A stretch of DNA of 64,000 nucleotides from CAZGAQ01 sp964523405 (GTDB taxonomy: Bacteria > Planctomycetota > Phycisphaerae > UBA1845 > Fen-1342), in the NCBI GenBank assembly GCA_964523405.1, contig CAZGAQ010000003.1, positions 248,001-312,000 of the forward strand. Direction: 5' to 3'. The notes below the pieces were generated by a model. That model saw nothing but the letters and a program-made list of their open reading frames with translations, made no database searches and was not told where the DNA came from. The position numbers and the translations under genes were made by a program. Each line of letters opens with the position of its first letter. The stretch's first letter is position 1. This document shows, one piece after another, positions 51,709 to 60,197 of the stretch.

Positions 51709-51940
51709 GCGTCGGCGTCCTCGTCACAAGTCCAGGCGCAAGGGCGGCGCGGACGAGCTCCGCGTCGACCCGGCGCTTCACCCTATTGGCATCGACCCCC
51801 CCGTCGCATCGCTTCATTGCCCGGCGCGCACCCCACCTCCCTATTCCGCGACCGTCCCATCGCTGCCCCAACCCGCGTCTTTCAGGACCCTCGCCACCGC
51901 CCTCTCGCCGTGCGTCCGAGAACCCACTCTGCCCGTCCGC

Positions 51941-51972
51941 AACTCGCGATTCGCCATTCGCCATTCGCGATG
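51941..51972. repeat. Tandem heptamer repeat (NATTCGC)
   Basis: The units aactcgc/gattcgc/cattcgc/cattcgc/gatgccc run in tandem. They lie in the 329-base divergent region 51709-52037 between the PilZ gene and pgi. The rest of that region is GC-rich with a possible TACAAA -10 box just upstream of pgi. Confidence 0.7.
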
Positions 51973-52037
51973 CCCCCTTTGCATCTCGCCCGCCGGGCCG
52001 CTACAAAATGCCCCGGCCTTCACACAGGAGTACGCCG

Positions 52038-53450
52038 ATGCCCGCTGCCGCCCTGCAACTGGACTACGCCCACACGCTCGAAGCCGCCCTCGGTCCCGCC
52101 CACGGCCTGTCGCCAGCCGAACTCAAACGCAACGAGGACGAGGTCAAGGACATCGTCCAGCGCATCGAAGCCGAGCGCGCTGACGGCCAGCACCGCTACC
52201 GTGACCTGCCCCGCGATGCCGCCATGCTGAAGCAGGTGCAGGCAGCGGTGAAGCGCTACCGCGGCAAGTTCGACAACCTCGTCGTGCTCGGCATCGGCGG
52301 GTCCGCCCTGGGCAACATCGCCCTGCAAACCGCCCTCAACCCGGCCTACTACAACCTGCTCGAGGGCAAGGCCCGCCGCGGTCCGCGTCTGTTCGTGCTC
52401 GACAACGTCGACCCGACGCAGATCGGCAACCTGCTCGAATACCTCGGTCCCAGCCTGAAGAAGACGCTCTTCAACGTCATCAGCAAGTCGGGCGAGACGG
52501 CGGAGACCGCGTCGCAATTCCTCATCGCCCGCGACCTCGTCGCCCGCAAGCTCGGCACCAAGGGGCTGAAGTCGAATATCCTCGTCACGACCGACCCCAA
52601 GGGCGGCACGATGCGCGGCATCGTCGACCAGGAAGGCTACGACGCCCTGCCCGTTCCGCCCGGCGTCGGCGGACGCTTCAGTGTGCTTTCGGCCGTCGGC
52701 CTCTTCAGCGCCGGCATGTGCGGCATCAAAATCGACAAGCTCCTCGCCGGAGCGGCCGCGATGGGCACCCGCGTCGGCGCGGCCAACCTCAAGAAGAACC
52801 CGGCCGCGGCGCTGGCACTGGTGCTGCACAGCTTCTATCTGCGCGGCAAGCGGCTGCACGTGATGATGCCATACAGCTACCAGCTCAAGGACCTGGCCGA
52901 CTGGTACCGCCAGCTTTGGGCCGAGAGCCTGGGCAAGGCGAACGACCGCGCGGGGCAACTGGTCAACCTCGGCCCCACGCCGATCAAGGCGCTCGGCGCC
53001 ACCGACCAGCACTCGCAGGTGCAGCTCTATCGCGAAGGCCCCAACGACAAGGTCTTCATCTTTCTGGAGGTGGCGAAGTTCGCCCAGGACGTGAAGATTC
53101 CGCGCGTCGCCGGCGTGCCCGCGGACATGAGCTACCTGCAGGGCCGCTCGCTCGCCGCGCTGCTCAACGCCGAGAAGCAGGCCACCGAGTACGCCCTGGT
53201 CGCCAGCCAGCGCCCGTGCCTGACGATTCGCTTCCCCGTGGTCAACGAGGAGACGGTCGGCCAGTTCATCATGCTCTGGGAGGCGGCCACGTCGATCGCC
53301 GGCTACCTGCTCAACATCAATCCCTACGACCAGCCGGCCGTGCAGATGGGGAAGGACTTCACCTTCGCGCTGATGGGCAAGAAGGGCTACGAGAAGCAGG
53401 CGAAGGAGTACCAGAAGTACGCCAAACGCGGCGGGAAGAGCGTGGTGTAG
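52038..53450 (+). CDS. pgi: Glucose-6-phosphate isomerase
   Basis: 470 residues from the ATG at 52038, with AGGAG seven bases upstream. Sugar-phosphate-binding motifs are 'VLGIGGSALGNIALQ', 'NVISKSGETAETASQF', 'VTTDPKGGTM', 'SVLSAVGLFSAGM' and the signature 'GATDQHSQVQLYREGPNDK'. It interconverts glucose-6-P and fructose-6-P. It precedes manC by 90 bases, consistent with a fructose-6-P to GDP-mannose branch. A 656-codon antisense frame here is a shadow. Confidence 0.96.
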   Translation: MPAAALQLDYAHTLEAALGPAHGLSPAELKRNEDEVKDIVQRIEAERADGQHRYRDLPRDAAMLKQVQAAVKRYRGKFDNLVVLGIGGSALGNIALQTALNPAYYNLLEGKARRGPRLFVLDNVDPTQIGNLLEYLGPSLKKTLFNVISKSGETAETASQFLIARDLVARKLGTKGLKSNILVTTDPKGGTMRGIVDQEGYDALPVPPGVGGRFSVLSAVGLFSAGMCGIKIDKLLAGAAAMGTRVGAANLKKNPAAALALVLHSFYLRGKRLHVMMPYSYQLKDLADWYRQLWAESLGKANDRAGQLVNLGPTPIKALGATDQHSQVQLYREGPNDKVFIFLEVAKFAQDVKIPRVAGVPADMSYLQGRSLAALLNAEKQATEYALVASQRPCLTIRFPVVNEETVGQFIMLWEAATSIAGYLLNINPYDQPAVQMGKDFTFALMGKKGYEKQAKEYQKYAKRGGKSVV

Positions 53451-53540
53451 CGGCTGCCGGCGCGTAGCTTGCACGGCGAGCGCCTCGCGCATCTGGCGCC
53501 GACCCGACACCGCACTGTCACGCCCCCTGGAGACACATTG

Positions 53541-54653
53541 ATGCGACACGCCGTCATCATGGCCGGTGGTGCGGGGACGCGGCTGTGGCCGCTGTCCCGC
53601 AAGCTGCGGCCCAAACAACTGCTCAAGCTCTTCGACGGGCGCTCGCTGCTGCAGATCGCCCGCGACCGGCTGGCTGGCGTGTTCGCCCCGGAGAACATCT
53701 GGGTCATCACGTCGGCTCACTACCTTGACCAGGTCGCGGCGGAACTGCCCGACGTGCCCCGCGCGAACCTCATCGGCGAGCCGATGGGCCGGGACACCGC
53801 CAATGCCGTCGGCCTGGCCGCCAGCCTCCTCGCGCGGCGCGACCCCGACGCGACGATGGCCGTGTTCACTGCGGACCACATCATCACGCCTCCGGAGCGT
53901 TTCGCGCGCGCGATCCAGACCGGTCTGGAGGCCGCCGAGCAGAACCCGGACGCGCTCGTCACCTTCGGCATCACGCCGCGCAGCCCGCACACCGGCTACG
54001 GTTACGTCCGGCGCGGGGAACGACTCGCGCTACACCGGCAAGATGCCGGTGCCATATCGGATCAAGGGACGCCGCCGGTCTTCTGTGTCGCCGAGTTCAA
54101 GGAGAAACCCAGCCGCGACGTGGCCGAGGGCTATCTGCGCACCGGCGAGTACTACTGGAACAGCGGCATGTTCGCTTGGCGCGTGGCGGCCATCCTGGCC
54201 GAACTCCAGCGCAACCTGCCGGAGAACGCGCGCGGACTGGGCGACCTCGCAGCCGTCTGGGACCGGCTGACCGGCACGCCGCAGGGCGCCGCGCAGTTCG
54301 AGCGGCTGCCCAAGATCTCGATCGACTTCGGCGTGATGGAAAAAGCCGCCCGCGTGCTGCTCGTCGAGATGGACTGCGACTGGAAGGACGTCGGCTCATG
54401 GCCGTCCCTCGCAGATACGCGGCCGGCCGATAAAGCGGGCAACGTCACCGTCGCGCCGCGGGCCCTGACCGTCGACGCGCAGGACAACATCCTGGTGACC
54501 GAGTCGGGACATCTGCTCGTCGCGCTGGGCGTGAAAGACCTCGTCATCGTGCACAGCGACGACGCCACGCTCGTCTGTCACAAAGACCAGGTCGAGCGGC
54601 TCAAGGAACTCGTCAAGCTGCGCGAAGCGCAGTTCGGCGGGCAGTACGAGTAG
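53541..54653 (+). CDS. manC: Mannose-1-phosphate guanylyltransferase
   Basis: 370 residues from the ATG at 53541, with GGAG eight bases upstream. The nucleotidyltransferase signature 'IMAGGAGTRLWPLSRKLRPK' is followed by 'EPMGRDTANAVGLAA', 'FTADHII', 'FKEKPSRDVAEGYL', 'YYWNSGMFAWR', 'ISIDFGVMEKA' and 'DWKDVGSWPSL'. It makes GDP-mannose from mannose-1-P and GTP. The protein lacks the C-terminal isomerase domain of bifunctional ManC/AlgA. About 14 extra residues just before FKEKP ('LHRQDAGAISDQG') are encoded by a hairpin repeat. Confidence 0.93.
   Translation: MRHAVIMAGGAGTRLWPLSRKLRPKQLLKLFDGRSLLQIARDRLAGVFAPENIWVITSAHYLDQVAAELPDVPRANLIGEPMGRDTANAVGLAASLLARRDPDATMAVFTADHIITPPERFARAIQTGLEAAEQNPDALVTFGITPRSPHTGYGYVRRGERLALHRQDAGAISDQGTPPVFCVAEFKEKPSRDVAEGYLRTGEYYWNSGMFAWRVAAILAELQRNLPENARGLGDLAAVWDRLTGTPQGAAQFERLPKISIDFGVMEKAARVLLVEMDCDWKDVGSWPSLADTRPADKAGNVTVAPRALTVDAQDNILVTESGHLLVALGVKDLVIVHSDDATLVCHKDQVERLKELVKLREAQFGGQYE
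54033..54051. repeat. Hairpin repeat inside manC
   Basis: CACCGGCA-AGA-TGCCGGTG is a perfect eight-base stem with a three-base loop. It reads in frame in manC as 'HRQDAG', at a point where the family normally has no such insertion. Confidence 0.65.
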
Positions 54654-54723
54654 CCCGCGGCGCGGTCCTGCCGTTACACGCAATCCTGCGGGATCGCACC
54701 GTAGTATCTGAACGCCCCGTACT

Positions 54724-54765
54724 GCAAGGCTCTGCCTTGCGGCCGCGACAAGGCGGAGCCTTGTC
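54724..54765. repeat. Double hairpin repeat between manC and the glycosidase gene
   Basis: GCAAGGC-TCT-GCCTTGC (54724-54740) and GACAAGGC-GGA-GCCTTGTC (54747-54765) are perfect stems six bases apart, in the 133-base convergent gap. They share the AAGGC core. No T-run follows. Confidence 0.75.
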
Positions 54766-54786
54766 GTACGTCGTGAACCGTGCCCG

Positions 54787-57141
54787 CTACTCCACCCGGC
54801 ACGTGAACACGTGTCCGTTGTCCGCGTCGAACGCCAACGTACCTGCGCGTCCCTCTTCTGTGCTCGCAGCCACCGGCTGCCCGCCGGCGTCACATACGAT
54901 CAAGCGTCCGTCCTGCGGCAACGCGTATTCCAGCGTCACCCGCAGCCGCCTCGCATCGTCCACGACGTAGGTCGTCGTCAGTGTCACGTCGCGGAAGTGC
55001 AGGTTGCGCGCCGTATACGTGCGCTGCGACACCAGCAGGCGTTGTGGTAGCGTCGGGGCCAGGTGGAATTCAATCCCGTTGGCGTCGGTACGGACCGTCT
55101 CGCGCAATCCGACGATGCTTCGCAGGATATGCAGGGGCAGCGTCGCGCCCCAACCATAGCACTCGCCCCCCGGCTCCGTCTCCGCCTTGATCGGCCAGTA
55201 CTCGTTCGCTACACCCGGCAGGCGATAGGCGAACGGCTTATCCAGATCGTCGAAGCGCGGGGTGCGCACGTCCAGCCGCGGGTAGATGCGGTCGGCGATG
55301 TCGGCCGTCACCTCGGCCGCAATCTCGTGCACGCCCGCCGTCCAGGCCGCCTCGGCGTAAACGAGGAAGAACGACGGCCATTCGAGCCACGGATAGGGGT
55401 TCTCGCGGAAATACTGGAAGCGCGGGCGCACGGCGGCGATCTGCTCCGGCGTCGCGATGCCGCACGTCAGCGGCGTCAGCATCATGATGTCGATGTAGTC
55501 CGGCGTGATGAACGGTTTGCTCGTGCGCGTGTCGAAGTCGCGGAACCAGCCGTCCACAAACATGTCCTGCGTGCTGCGAATGCGGGCCTCCGCCAGCTCC
55601 GCCCAGCGCTTCGCATCGGCCGGGTCGCCCGCCACGCGCGCGAAGAACTCCAGGTTTCGCAGGGCCTCGGCCATACTGGCTTCGACGTCCACGGTGCGCA
55701 CCGCGTCCGCCACGCCGCCCTCGCCCTCGGGGAAGCGCTTGGAGCCGTCCTGCCCGGATTCCCAGTCGCAGTGGCAGTGCAGCCAGCCGTGCTCGTCCGC
55801 ACGGTTCGCCAGCCACCATTCGACGTAGGTCTTCAGGTGCGGATACAGGGTGCTGAGCCACTCCTCGTCGTGCGTGGCCGCGTAGATCGACCGGATCACG
55901 TGCAACGGGAAGCACCAGCTCGGCGCCGTCCCGCACGCCTCGCCGTCGGCCGCGATCATGTTCATGCTGCCGTCCTCACGACAGCACGGCACGTTCGGCA
56001 TCGGCGCGTCAACAAAAGCGCCCAGCAGCACTTCCTTCGCCAACTCGGGATCGGCATGGCTCAGGGCGAACATGTCTACGCTCGCCTCGCCGAGCACGAA
56101 GCGCGGCGAATGCACCTGCATGCCGTCCCACGGGTGGCGAAAGATACCCACCGGCGGACGCACGTTCATGCGCAGCGTTTCCCAGTCGTATACCCAGCCG
56201 CGCTTCCACGTCACCGGCCAATCGCCCTCGAGTTGCGGGCAACGCGACCAGAAGGACTCGTCCGCATCGAGCTGCGCTTCGAGCCGGCTGCGGGCCGTCG
56301 TGCGCGCCGTCTCCAGCTCGGCCAGCGCCGCCGGCTCGTTCGGCCCGCGGCACAGACAGATCAAGGCGGATTGCCGCTCACCGGCCGGCACCGTCAACCT
56401 GTACGTCATGATCGTGTGCAGCGGCCCCGGCCCGCGCACCGTGTAATCGTCGCGGGAACCCAGATTGTTCGCCCGCAGCCACGGCCCCACTTCGTCGCGG
56501 ACTGCCGTCGCCTTGTGCGCGACGCTGGGCACGTTCGCGCCGAGCGCGAAGTAATCGCCGTATGCCCAGATTGCGGTCAGCCCGGCATCGTGGGCGGCCT
56601 TGTAACGCATGCCGATGCCGTCACTGCCCCACCAGCGCGTCTCCCACAGTCCGTACACGTGCAAGGCGTGCACATAGACGTCTTTGGCGGCGGCGCCCTG
56701 GTTCTCCAGTTCGATCAGGCACGCGAGCGTGTTCTCGCGCGCCAGGAAGTAGCGCGCCGCGAAGGTCAGCCCGCGATGCTGCCAGTCGTAGCTGAGCAGG
56801 TGCTTGCTGTGGTACTTCGACACCAGCGGCACCCCGCCCGGGTCGAAGTCCTGCGCCCCCACCAGCCGCACGTCGTCGAAGGCGATCGTCAGCTTTAGGA
56901 TGGAGAGGTAATTCACGTGTCCGCGGACGCCGGAGCCGTACGAGCCGCGAAACGGCCGCAGCCAGTACCCCATTCCCAGCGGCGGCACCGAGCGAATCAC
57001 ACCGCTGCGATGGGCGACCATCGAATGCTGCGGATTGTCGAGGTAACCGAAGGGCGTGTATTCGCCGGTCGGGAAACTCGGCGGTAGCATCAGTTCCGCG
57101 CCGTTCCCCGCCTGACCGGCGAAATCCATCTTCGCGCTCAT
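54787..57141 (-). CDS. (alpha/alpha)6-barrel glycoside hydrolase (MGH1/GH63-like)
   Basis: 784 residues, no signal peptide, so probably cytoplasmic. The N-terminal 300 residues are beta-rich. The catalytic barrel (about 330-690) contains 'FRHPWDGMQVHSPRF', 'CDWESGQDGSKRFPE' (the ESGxDxSxR-like loop of GH63/GH37 enzymes), 'YPWLEWPSFFLVYAEAAW' and 'AETEPGGECYGWGATLPL' with acidic residues at catalytic places. A C-terminal beta domain follows. It likely acts on alpha-linked glucosides or mannosides, but the specificity is unknown. It lies 57 bases downstream of the DHS-like gene on the same strand. Confidence 0.7.
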   Translation of the reverse strand: MSAKMDFAGQAGNGAELMLPPSFPTGEYTPFGYLDNPQHSMVAHRSGVIRSVPPLGMGYWLRPFRGSYGSGVRGHVNYLSILKLTIAFDDVRLVGAQDFDPGGVPLVSKYHSKHLLSYDWQHRGLTFAARYFLARENTLACLIELENQGAAAKDVYVHALHVYGLWETRWWGSDGIGMRYKAAHDAGLTAIWAYGDYFALGANVPSVAHKATAVRDEVGPWLRANNLGSRDDYTVRGPGPLHTIMTYRLTVPAGERQSALICLCRGPNEPAALAELETARTTARSRLEAQLDADESFWSRCPQLEGDWPVTWKRGWVYDWETLRMNVRPPVGIFRHPWDGMQVHSPRFVLGEASVDMFALSHADPELAKEVLLGAFVDAPMPNVPCCREDGSMNMIAADGEACGTAPSWCFPLHVIRSIYAATHDEEWLSTLYPHLKTYVEWWLANRADEHGWLHCHCDWESGQDGSKRFPEGEGGVADAVRTVDVEASMAEALRNLEFFARVAGDPADAKRWAELAEARIRSTQDMFVDGWFRDFDTRTSKPFITPDYIDIMMLTPLTCGIATPEQIAAVRPRFQYFRENPYPWLEWPSFFLVYAEAAWTAGVHEIAAEVTADIADRIYPRLDVRTPRFDDLDKPFAYRLPGVANEYWPIKAETEPGGECYGWGATLPLHILRSIVGLRETVRTDANGIEFHLAPTLPQRLLVSQRTYTARNLHFRDVTLTTTYVVDDARRLRVTLEYALPQDGRLIVCDAGGQPVAASTEEGRAGTLAFDADNGHVFTCRVE

Positions 57142-57198
57142 CTACAGACCTTCCTGCGGCGCCCAGCGCCTGTCCGCGCCCCACCGATGTGAATGGGT

Positions 57199-58287
57199 TC
57201 AGACGCGCCCCAGACGCTCCAGCACGCCGCGCAGCAGCAGGGGCCACGCCACCGTCGCGTCCGCGAAGACTTCCGCATGCCGGCCGCCTTCCTTGGCCGA
57301 CACGAACTTGCCCCACGACACGCCTTCGGAATACGTGCAACCCGACAGCCCGCCCCAGTGCACCGGTTCCGGACAGATCCGGATCGCATACTGGAAACGA
57401 ATGTGCTTGCCGTGCTTGCCGTTCGTACGGCGGTCCAGAATCTCGCCCAGCGGACCGATCTGCTGCGCCCAGTTCCGCGGCACGCCGCCGCCGATCGTGA
57501 AGATCCCCAGTCGTTCGGCCTTCGCGACGCGCTCGTAGTAGTCCTCGATGTCGCGCATGAGGTCGAGCCGGATCAATGGCCGCTGCGCGTCCTTCTCCAG
57601 CAGGTTGTGCACAAATAGGTCCAGCCCCAGTTCGCTGTCCGTGAAACTCGGCACGTAGACGGGCACCCCCTTCGCCGCGGCCGACTGGAGAATACCGCGG
57701 CCCTGGTGCTTCTTCCGCACGTATTCGCCGATCGCCCAACTGATCTCATGGCTGCCGTACGGGCGGCTCGTGTCCAGGTGCTCCAGCACGTGCTGCATGA
57801 TCTCAGCCGCTTCCTCGAGGTTGCGCTCGAGTTCCAGCGTGTCGTACACGCGGCAGTAGCCGGCATCGTAGAGCTGCTCGTCGGACCACTGCGGATCGAC
57901 GGCGAAGTGCGAGTGTCCGCTTTGCTCGACGAGGCCGTGGCACATCAGCGCCCCGGTGCTGACGACGGCATGCAGCAGGCCCTGGTCGATCATCTCGGTA
58001 ATGAGCAGGCCCTGCTTGGCCATGGTCATCGCACCGGAGAACGTGCCGACGATCAGGCACTTCGGGTCGCTCGCCATCTCGTAAAGAACCTCGGCCGCCT
58101 CCCCCAGCGACCGCCCGCTGAAAGCCGTTTGCGACATGGCCGCCAGTAGTTCGGAGGCCGTCCGCGTCTTGGTGACGTCGATGGGGGCCAGGGCTTTGAG
58201 CTTATCGGACCATCCGTCGGCGAGCTTCTCCATGCCGCGCGAGACGGCGTCCGCCGGACGAGCTTTCGGGCAATTCTTGGCGTCCAA
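57199..58287 (-). CDS. Deoxyhypusine synthase-like enzyme
   Basis: 362 residues from a TTG at 58285-58287, chosen because AAGGAG lies seven bases upstream and no ATG has a comparable site. The next ATG is 17 codons on. NAD- and spermidine-site features of the DHS family are seen: 'IVGTFSGAMTMAKQGLLITEM', 'VVSTGALMCHGLVEQSGHSH', 'IFTIGGGVPRNWAQQ' and the catalytic Lys in 'EGVSWGKFVSAKEGG' followed by 'EVFADATVAWPLLL'. In bacteria such enzymes usually make homospermidine or related polyamines, since eIF5A is absent. Polyamine synthesis is therefore inferred. Confidence 0.87.
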   Translation of the reverse strand: MDAKNCPKARPADAVSRGMEKLADGWSDKLKALAPIDVTKTRTASELLAAMSQTAFSGRSLGEAAEVLYEMASDPKCLIVGTFSGAMTMAKQGLLITEMIDQGLLHAVVSTGALMCHGLVEQSGHSHFAVDPQWSDEQLYDAGYCRVYDTLELERNLEEAAEIMQHVLEHLDTSRPYGSHEISWAIGEYVRKKHQGRGILQSAAAKGVPVYVPSFTDSELGLDLFVHNLLEKDAQRPLIRLDLMRDIEDYYERVAKAERLGIFTIGGGVPRNWAQQIGPLGEILDRRTNGKHGKHIRFQYAIRICPEPVHWGGLSGCTYSEGVSWGKFVSAKEGGRHAEVFADATVAWPLLLRGVLERLGRV

Positions 58288-58452
58288 GCAAGTTCTCCTT
58301 CCGGGTCGACGGCACGACTGCCGGCCGCCGAGTGCAGAACGTCTTTGGTACCGGAGGCTATCCAGGCTGTCCAGTGGCACTGCGCCATTTGCGGCCGGTA
58401 CGCCGCTCCGCTACGCTGCTTGCGCCTGACGGGCTGACCTGGAGGCTGGCTC

Positions 58453-58791
58453 ATGAAGTTTACGATCGAGAGGCACGGTGCGGCCCATGTGATCCGTGTT
58501 CAGGGCGATCTGACGGGTACCGACACCCGCAGCTTCCTGGAAGCGGTAACGACGTTACTCAGCGGCCCTGGCGCGAAGATCGTGCTGGACTTGGCTGGCG
58601 TGCCCTTCATGAACTCGCTTGGTCTGGGCGAACTCGTGCGCCTCGTCGCACAGGGGAACGTGCAGGAGGCTCGGGTTGTACTCGCCAACCCCTCCGCGTT
58701 TGTGGCCGGGGTGTTGCAGACCACGCAACTCGACCGGTTCTTCGAGATCTTCCCGACGCTTGAAGCAGCGCTTGGCACGCTCAGGGCCTAG
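58453..58791 (+). CDS. STAS-domain anti-sigma factor antagonist
   Basis: 112 residues from the ATG at 58453, with GGAGG seven bases upstream. The domain has the SpoIIAA/RsbV pattern with the phosphorylatable Ser in 'GVPFMNSLGLGELVRL' (usually DSSG) and the terminal 'FFEIFPTLEAALGTL'. In partner-switching systems it would bind an anti-sigma kinase. No kinase or sigma factor gene is adjacent, and the DHS-like gene is divergent. Confidence 0.9.
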   Translation: MKFTIERHGAAHVIRVQGDLTGTDTRSFLEAVTTLLSGPGAKIVLDLAGVPFMNSLGLGELVRLVAQGNVQEARVVLANPSAFVAGVLQTTQLDRFFEIFPTLEAALGTLRA

Positions 58792-58863
58792 GCTGTCGGC
58801 TACCCGGACGACACGGGCGCGAGCGCCGGTTTGGCGCAGGGACACTGCTGTCGCAAGATTGCG

Positions 58864-58891
58864 TTGACTTCGCCATGATCGGGGGAATAAT
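58864..58891 (+). promoter_or_regulatory. Possible promoter upstream of the fourth PEP-CTERM gene
   Basis: TTGACT (58864-58869) and AATAAT (58886-58891) are spaced 16 bases apart in the 337-base gene-free stretch 58792-59128. The ATG at 59129 is about 240 bases away, so a long leader would be implied. The rest of the stretch shows nothing else I can support. Confidence 0.4.
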
Positions 58892-59128
58892 CGAAACTAA
58901 GGTGTAATGCGTGGACGAGGAGAGAAGGTTCCATTTCTCGTCGCGGTCGTGACGTGAATTGACTGTACGCGGGCCCACGTCACGGGACGGTCAGATTAAC
59001 TGCAAACCGGCGGCTTCGAGCAGCGGCGCGTGCTCCGCTGCGCAGAGCATGCCGCGCACAACTTGAGGAGGACGCAGGAAGGTCCTGCGCCGGACTGGGC
59101 AGCCTCGTTTCCACATGAGGAGAAGGGA

Positions 59129-59917
59129 ATGCGAAAGGTACTGCTGATTTTGACCTTGGCGGCCATCGTTGCGCCGACCTGGGCGGCGGAGATCTATGCC
59201 GGAGATCTCGCGCCAGTGACACATCTGGCCCTGGGGCAACCGGCGACGAATCCCCAGACGCGGGCACTTATCCCGGCCTACAGCAACGTGACCACGTATC
59301 TCGGCAACGCCTACGCGCCGGGCGGAGCCGCCGGCGGCATCACCAAGCTGGTGGCAGACGACATCACACCGGTGGGTTACGGCGGGATGGAAGTCTGGCA
59401 GGTCAAGTTCTCGGTCGCCAATCTCAACACCTCGACCGTGTCCGCCCGAGCACGTATCCGCTTTTGGTACGCGGACGGCGCAGGTGGAGCACCGGGCACG
59501 TACTATGCTTCGCCGGCGAATGTCGGGTACACCTTCAACGCGCTCGCCTTTGCGCCGGGGGTAACGGTGGTAACGGGCACCCTGGGCAACGAGACAACGC
59601 CCTCTGCCTTCCTGCTCCCCACGGGGACGTTCTGGGCCGGCCTGACCTTCGACAACAACGCCGGCGCCACCGGCGCCACCGACGCCCAATTGTCGAACTT
59701 CGGACAGGGCATCTTCAACCCGCCGACCCTGGGCACGAGCGCGGATCAACTGTTCGCGACCACCAGCCCGGGCTCGTTCTTCGGTACGGCGAACCCGGCA
59801 GGCAGCGTGCTCAACTTCAGTGGCAGCCCCGTCGCGAATCTCGGCTGGGAGTTTTCGGTTCCGGAGCCGGCCAGCGGGCTCTTGCTGGCTGTTGCTCTGC
59901 TTATGCGGCGGCGCTAG
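59129..59917 (+). CDS. PEP-CTERM-like exported protein
   Basis: 262 residues from the ATG at 59129, with GAGGAG upstream. A signal peptide ('RKVLLILTLAAIVAPTWAAE') precedes a beta-rich, Gly/Thr/Asn-rich body ('GMEVWQVKFSVANLNTS', 'FWAGLTFDNNAGATGATDAQ'). The tail 'FSVPEPASGLLLAVALLMRRR' is a short PEP-CTERM anchor. The role is unknown. It is the last chromosomal-looking gene before the probable mobile region. The 280 bases after it (59918-60197) hold nothing I can support. Confidence 0.82.
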   Translation: MRKVLLILTLAAIVAPTWAAEIYAGDLAPVTHLALGQPATNPQTRALIPAYSNVTTYLGNAYAPGGAAGGITKLVADDITPVGYGGMEVWQVKFSVANLNTSTVSARARIRFWYADGAGGAPGTYYASPANVGYTFNALAFAPGVTVVTGTLGNETTPSAFLLPTGTFWAGLTFDNNAGATGATDAQLSNFGQGIFNPPTLGTSADQLFATTSPGSFFGTANPAGSVLNFSGSPVANLGWEFSVPEPASGLLLAVALLMRRR

Positions 59918-60197
59918 ACGGAAACGGATGGGGTGACGCAATTCAGAGCCCCGCCGGGATGGACGACGTGGAAATACCCCGGAAAAACGCGAGCGAAAGG
60001 GTGACGGGCTTGGCGGGGAATCATAAGACATTGGGGGCAATAGGGTTATGGTCTGCATGGGTCGTCGTGCGCCGGCGCACCCGTGCGCGAGCCCGGAACC
60101 TGTCGACGTTGGAATACTCCGGTACGCGAACCGCCGTGGCAGTGGCGCCAGGGGGGTTGAAGTTCCGCCGTGAAGCGCTTCGTTTTCTCGGGTCGGG

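Noticed and set aside
52020..53990. 656-codon minus-strand frame over pgi and manC
   Set aside because: Antisense to two clear enzymes, with no recognisable domain.
55063..56898. 611-codon plus-strand frame over the glycosidase gene
   Set aside because: Antisense shadow; the minus-strand frame carries the catalytic-barrel motifs.
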